From Candidatus Caenarcanales bacterium (GTDB lineage Bacteria; Cyanobacteriota; Vampirovibrionia; LMEP-6097): DNA of 37,874 bases. The DNA is taken from contig JAKVAO010000017.1 in NCBI GenBank assembly GCA_022447685.1, forward strand, positions 1 through 37,874, read 5' to 3'. Of the stretch, positions 33,996 to 37,874 are shown piece after piece. Under the pieces are notes generated by a model, which did no database searches, was not told the DNA's origin, and saw nothing but the letters and a program-made list of their open reading frames with translations. The position numbers and the translations under genes are program-made. Position 1 is the stretch's first letter. Every line of letters begins with the position of its first letter.

Positions 33996-34134
33996 ATTGT
34001 TAGGGTACGCTTTTAGCTAAGTTCTAGTATTTATATTTTAAGGCTATTTGTTAATTTTTTTTTATTTTTAATTATTTTGTTCTAGCTTTAGATTGAAATT
34101 TCAAAGTCGATATTTAATTTGGGGAGAAGTAAAA

Positions 34135-37100
34135 ATGATGAAAAGAATATTAGCAATGCTAATTCCATTAGCATTTATGCTGAACACGGCTAGTGTTTAT
34201 GCAGCTACATATGTGATTGAACCTCAAGATTTGAGGTTTAGTGAGGCAAGTCCTAGTCAGACCTTTACTATTACTACCGATGAAAATCCATCGGAAATAG
34301 AAGGTAAGTCTGGGTCTCTTAAGGTTAAGTTAAAGTTTCCAAAGAAACTATTTTCAAGTGATGCTCCTAAGGTAATTGAATTACCTTATACAGATGGTGT
34401 CGTTGATACTAGTGAAGCGATTACGCTTACTTTAAAAAAACCTGAGAAATTTAAAAAAGATAAAAACGTTAAGCTCAGAATTAGAGGTAATAAGCAGCTC
34501 AAGAAAAAGTTTAGATTTAGTGACGCTACTGTGCAAGCAGCTATTGAAGTAGGTTCTACTGAAGTTTCTGGTCAGGTTACAGTTCCTGGATCTTCTAGTT
34601 CTTCATTAAGAAGATTTTCTACTATTAATACAGGTTTAGCAGCGGCGAATGTAATCGTTGAGTTAATTAGAGTTGATGAAAATGGTGACCAAGTTGGCGC
34701 ACCTTTAGTAACAACTTCTACTAATGCAAACGGTGAATATAATTTAGATCTTCCTGAAGGCTTAACTTTTGGACCAGATTTGGTTTTAAGAGTTGTAGTT
34801 GATGGTAATGAAATGCGTGCTTTCGTTTCTGATGATGAAATTAATATTGATCCTTATTCTGAATATATTTACCGTGAATGTCAGGAAAATACAGATAGTT
34901 TAGCTAATTTATCTCCAGATGAGATTAATGCTCTTACTACTCTTATCCAACAATTTGCAGTTGATGTTGAAGATACTCTAGATGTTTCCATTGAGAACTT
35001 TGAAGAAATTTTAGGTGATTTTATTATTAATATGATTATTGCAGCGAATGATTCTGAAGATGATGATTTTGATGACGATGATGATGACGACGAAAATGAA
35101 TTTGATCAAAGAAGTTTTGGTGATAAGTATTTCGTAGCTTTCTTCGATACAGGTTTATCTGGTCCTAAGACGCAGCACTCTGATGCTTCAACTAGAGCAA
35201 CTATGGAGCTTGCTAGAGCTAAGTTTTCTAAGCCTAATGCTGTAGGTTCTATGAGAGTTAGAGGTTTTCCTGTTTTAATCGCAGAAGCTGAATTACATAA
35301 GCTAGAAGAATTTGCTTTTGATAATCCTCCACCACCTCCACCAGGTGGTCCAGGCGGACCTGATTTTGGACCTGGAGGTCCTGACTTTGGTCCTGGCGGC
35401 CCAGATTTCAGTCCAGGTGGTCCTGACTTTGGTACTCAGCCTTTTGCAGATTTATTAGAATGTAATCCTACTGATCCAAACTGTACTCATGATCCTAATA
35501 ATCCGCCACCTCCTGGTGATTGCGGACTGGATGCTAATGGTAATCCTGTTTCATGCCCACCACCAGCGGGTGAATGTACTGATGAGTTTGGTAATAAGGT
35601 TCCATGTGATGGAAGTCAACCACCTCACAATGGCGATTGTGGTTTAGATGAGTTTGGTAATCCAATTCCATGTCCACCTCCAGGCGGAGAATGTACTGAT
35701 GAATTTGGTAACCCAATACCTTGTGATAACCACGATCCATGTAAGGATATTCCACCTAATACTAGTGTCTTCTTTAATGACGGTGCTGGTTTTACACAGT
35801 GTCCACCAGTTCATGATCCATGTAAGGATTTACCACCGCCTCCAGAGCCTGGTACTTTCCCTAATTTGGATGATGGATCTTTCACACAGTGTCCACCACC
35901 ACACGATCCATGTAAAGATGGTGATTTTGGTCCTGGTCCATTTGATCCTAATCAACCATTCTTTGATGATGGAACTGGCTTCATAGACTGTCCACCGATA
36001 CATGATGATCCATGTGCTGACTTCGGTAATGGTTTTGAAGACTTTGAGCCATTCTTTGATGACGATGATCAATTCATTGGCTGTACTCCACCTAATGGTG
36101 ATCCATGTAAGGGCGGATTTGGTCCTGGTCCTCATGACGATTTCGATGATTTCGATGATGATGACTTTGAACCATTCTTTGATGGAGACTTTGAGTGTCC
36201 AGATGATGGTCCTGGCTTTGGATCTCCTACTCATTTCTTACATGCGTTTACCTTTGATCCTTCAAGAGAAAGGGGAGGTCCTGACGAGCACGGCGGAATT
36301 GAAGAATTCTTCGTAAATGTTAGCCCTTCAAATGTAATCTCATTTATTGAACCAGCAAGAGACGATATCTTCTTTGATAGACGTGATGAATTTGTATTCA
36401 AAAATAACGCTGTTAGAGAAAGCTTCTATCCAGTAGGACAGGGAATGTATATTTCTTCATCTACTCATGGTGGTCAGCTATTTAGAAATGGTCAATTGTT
36501 AGAAACTAAACAGGAATTTGGTTTCGGTGCAATGGTTCAAGAATCACCTGTTGGTCAATCTCAACTTGCCGGTAAATACGGTATGGTTAGCTTAGGTATT
36601 GATCTATCACAGAACGGTAGTATCGGTTTACTCGGTTTATCAGGTGATGTTGAGATATCTACATCAGGTAGAGCGGTTCCAAACTTCGATGAAATAGAAA
36701 TCTTCAGAGAAAGAGACTATGAAAATAGTGATACTTCTACTGGCGAATTACCTGGTTTCATTGTTGAAAAAGAACAAGAGACTGAAGGTGCTGAAGGTTC
36801 TGCTACTCTTACTATCAACAATGGTAAAGTAAATATGACTTTTGATGATTTAGATCACGGTGGTGAAGCTGAGATCTTCGAAGGTTATGTCAGACCTGAT
36901 GGCGATGTGATCATTTTCGTATCTAAAAATGATAGGTTCGATGATTTCGGAGGTGATGACCGTAAACGTAGACGTAGAGGTCCTGATCAAGTAACTAGCG
37001 CTAGCCGTGAAGTAACATTCGCTGTTAGACGTGGTTCTGGTATGGCAATCTCTGATTTAGACAGTGACTATGTAGTCCTTTGTCATAATATTAGAGTTGA

Positions 37101-37482
37101 GGCTACTGAGTTAGTTTCAATGTCTACCTGTGATGATGAAACTTCTAGATTATCGTTCTCTGCTGGTCAAGCTGAGTTCTCAGGTGTGAGTCTGAAAACT
37201 GCTTCTAGATCGAATGATGAGGCTAATGTTTCATTCTCTGCTGGAGCTGGTCCAAACGGAGTTGCATCTAGTACTAACTTAAGTACAGATGGTGCTCTTG
37301 ATATCACAGTCGGTAATGTAGAGTTAAAAGGTTTCGCATCAGCAGATGGAAATCTGATAATCCTAAGAGCTGAAAATGGAAATGAATTAGGTCTTTATGT
37401 TGCAATTAAAGAACCTAAGGCTCCAGTGAGAGCTCCTACTCCACCTAGTGATGATATCGACGTCCAAGAGCCGGGTAATTAA
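34135..37482 (+). CDS. large secreted repeat protein rich in Pro, Asp and Cys
   Basis: I choose ATG 34135 (MMKRILAML), giving 1115 residues, because GGGGAG lies eight bases upstream and the signal peptide then starts properly; a TTG at 34093 is unlikely. The signal peptide ends near VYA (about residue 23). Next comes a beta-rich region (to about 130), then a carboxypeptidase-regulatory/Cna-B-like domain (about 140-240, VSGQVTVPG then NANGEYNLDLPEG). An Asp-rich run follows at 35053-35103, then four PGGPDF repeats, a 39-residue tandem repeat with FGNPIPC, and five DPC-type units. The C-terminal ~370 residues are glycine/serine-rich beta structure. It is probably a surface or matrix protein. 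The Asp-rich runs suggest calcium binding. Codon endings are unusually T-rich compared with plus-strand genes to its left. A perfect terminator follows. Confidence 0.85.
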   Translation: MMKRILAMLIPLAFMLNTASVYAATYVIEPQDLRFSEASPSQTFTITTDENPSEIEGKSGSLKVKLKFPKKLFSSDAPKVIELPYTDGVVDTSEAITLTLKKPEKFKKDKNVKLRIRGNKQLKKKFRFSDATVQAAIEVGSTEVSGQVTVPGSSSSSLRRFSTINTGLAAANVIVELIRVDENGDQVGAPLVTTSTNANGEYNLDLPEGLTFGPDLVLRVVVDGNEMRAFVSDDEINIDPYSEYIYRECQENTDSLANLSPDEINALTTLIQQFAVDVEDTLDVSIENFEEILGDFIINMIIAANDSEDDDFDDDDDDDENEFDQRSFGDKYFVAFFDTGLSGPKTQHSDASTRATMELARAKFSKPNAVGSMRVRGFPVLIAEAELHKLEEFAFDNPPPPPPGGPGGPDFGPGGPDFGPGGPDFSPGGPDFGTQPFADLLECNPTDPNCTHDPNNPPPPGDCGLDANGNPVSCPPPAGECTDEFGNKVPCDGSQPPHNGDCGLDEFGNPIPCPPPGGECTDEFGNPIPCDNHDPCKDIPPNTSVFFNDGAGFTQCPPVHDPCKDLPPPPEPGTFPNLDDGSFTQCPPPHDPCKDGDFGPGPFDPNQPFFDDGTGFIDCPPIHDDPCADFGNGFEDFEPFFDDDDQFIGCTPPNGDPCKGGFGPGPHDDFDDFDDDDFEPFFDGDFECPDDGPGFGSPTHFLHAFTFDPSRERGGPDEHGGIEEFFVNVSPSNVISFIEPARDDIFFDRRDEFVFKNNAVRESFYPVGQGMYISSSTHGGQLFRNGQLLETKQEFGFGAMVQESPVGQSQLAGKYGMVSLGIDLSQNGSIGLLGLSGDVEISTSGRAVPNFDEIEIFRERDYENSDTSTGELPGFIVEKEQETEGAEGSATLTINNGKVNMTFDDLDHGGEAEIFEGYVRPDGDVIIFVSKNDRFDDFGGDDRKRRRRGPDQVTSASREVTFAVRRGSGMAISDLDSDYVVLCHNIRVEATELVSMSTCDDETSRLSFSAGQAEFSGVSLKTASRSNDEANVSFSAGAGPNGVASSTNLSTDGALDITVGNVELKGFASADGNLIILRAENGNELGLYVAIKEPKAPVRAPTPPSDDIDVQEPGN
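35350..35433 (+). repeat. four 21-bp repeats encoding PGGPDF(G/S)
   Basis: Four consecutive 21-base units, each encoding PGGPDFG or PGGPDFS, follow a Pro/Gly run. The units differ only at synonymous or few positions, indicating recent slippage or duplication within the secreted protein gene. Confidence 0.85.
35515..36108 (+). repeat. Cys/Pro repeat region of the secreted protein
   Basis: A 117-bp (39-residue) unit begins at 35515 and again at 35632, each encoding GDCGLD...C-PPP-GECTDEFGN...PC. It is followed by GATCCATGT (DPC) at 35734, 35815, 35905, 36007 and 36100, spaced 81-102 bp, each starting a unit that ends in a C-P-P or similar. The cysteines are regularly spaced, so disulfide-stabilised small modules are likely. 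Confidence 0.8.
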
Positions 37483-37510
37483 TCACTAAATTACTATGTA
37501 AAACTTAAAA

Positions 37511-37536
37511 TCCCCCGCATCTGCGGGGGATTTTTT
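37511..37536 (+). terminator. strong intrinsic terminator
   Basis: TCCCCCGC (37511-37518) pairs perfectly with GCGGGGGA (37523-37530) across a 4-base loop, followed by six T's. It ends the transcript of the large secreted protein 29 bases after its stop codon. Confidence 0.95.
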
Positions 37537-37681
37537 ATGTGCGTTAGGCATGGTTTAGTTCTAGCAGGGGAAGGTCCATTCATAATATTGGTAAAATCAG
37601 GGCTTGGTGCAGAGCGAGTGAAGTGGGGCACAATAACAAAATATCTAGAGAAGAAATTAAAACTAATTGCAATCTATTATT

Positions 37682-37873
37682 CTACTCAGAACTATTTGAA
37701 TTATTTACTGGACTGAAAAAGAAATTATCTTTCACAAGAAGTGTTCCCATAAGCCTCATAGGAATTTCTTGATTAGTTTCACAATCGACAAGAGCTGACA
37801 CCTCATCACAATTTAGCTTAAGGATTTTTGATTTGAATCTTAAACGATATATGTCAGCCCATCTTTTAATTCT
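37682..37873 (-). CDS. 3' end of an unknown gene, cut by the window edge
   Basis: The minus strand is open from the window edge to a TAG at 37684-37682, giving the last 63 residues of a protein that starts outside the window. It includes RWADIYRLRFKSKILKL and IPMRLMGTLLVKD, followed by a polar Asn/Ser-rich end. I do not recognise it. The segment 37537-37681 between the terminator and this gene holds a 59-residue open frame on the plus strand (see findings) and nothing else I can support. Confidence 0.5.
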   Translation of the reverse strand, partial: RIKRWADIYRLRFKSKILKLNCDEVSALVDCETNQEIPMRLMGTLLVKDNFFFSPVNNSNSSE

Positions 37874-37874
37874 T

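Noticed and set aside
35534..36316. Long open frames in other phases, both strands, over the repeat region of the secreted protein
   Set aside because: They arise from the repetitive Asp/Pro/His-type codons; the translated products are low-complexity shadows (many Met/Ile/His) with no start signals, and the secreted protein frame explains the region.
37540..37631. GC-richer segment after the terminator as a tRNA or small RNA
   Set aside because: No cloverleaf or conserved tRNA T-loop could be drawn, and no promoter or second terminator accompanies it.

Overview
This 37.9 kb window is AT-rich bacterial DNA, densely coding on both strands. I find no rRNA, tRNA, CRISPR array, phage module or plasmid backbone. 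The organism is probably Gram-negative and flagellated, because it carries a P-ring gene (flgI) and a rod-binding flgJ. An Rcp1-type single-domain response regulator and a receiver protein whose tail resembles KaiA/RsbU hint at the non-photosynthetic relatives of cyanobacteria (Melainabacteria/Vampirovibrionia type). That placement is inference from gene content and base composition only.

Layout, left to right. 1-3.3 kb: a small unknown gene converging on leuS (leucyl-tRNA synthetase). 3.3-9.7 kb: one giant gene for a ~2130-residue protein with an ATP-grasp-like C-terminus, ending in a 20-bp overlap with a convergent unknown 521-residue gene. 11.3-12.8 kb: an orotate-phosphoribosyltransferase-like protein with degenerate catalytic motifs, overlapping a PHP-family histidinol-phosphatase-like gene. 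12.8-16.3 kb: a secreted beta-propeller protein with 13 Asp-boxes, then a membrane histidine-kinase homologue that lacks the phospho-acceptor histidine. 16.4-18.9 kb (minus strand): a tight flagellar operon flgI - VirB10/TrbI-like secreted protein - flgJ. 18.9-22.9 kb: an AMP-binding acyl-CoA-synthetase-like gene, and opposite it a two-gene unit (small unknown protein and TPR protein) driven by a near-consensus sigma-70 promoter. 23-26.2 kb: a signalling cluster of a soluble triple-PAS histidine kinase, an Rcp1-like regulator and a receiver/KaiA-RsbU-like protein. 26.2-28.9 kb: an unknown gene and an IS30-family transposase. 28.9-34 kb (minus strand): an apparent operon of a DUF1338/HglS-type 2-oxoadipate dioxygenase/decarboxylase homologue, a GT83/PMT-like membrane glycosyltransferase and an unknown 684-residue protein. 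34.1-37.5 kb: a large secreted repeat-rich protein ending at a textbook intrinsic terminator. The window closes with the 3' end of an unknown minus-strand gene.

The genes are mostly separate small units rather than one pathway; signalling and surface/motility functions dominate. The observations I would look at first are the flgI-VirB10-like-flgJ arrangement, the receiver protein with a KaiA/RsbU-like output domain, the kinase with Gln in place of its phospho-acceptor His, the giant ATP-grasp protein, and the transposase start codon buried in a perfect hairpin. Several proteins (110-553, 9684-11249, 22534-22863, 26237-27703, 28938-30992, 37682-37873) I do not recognise.
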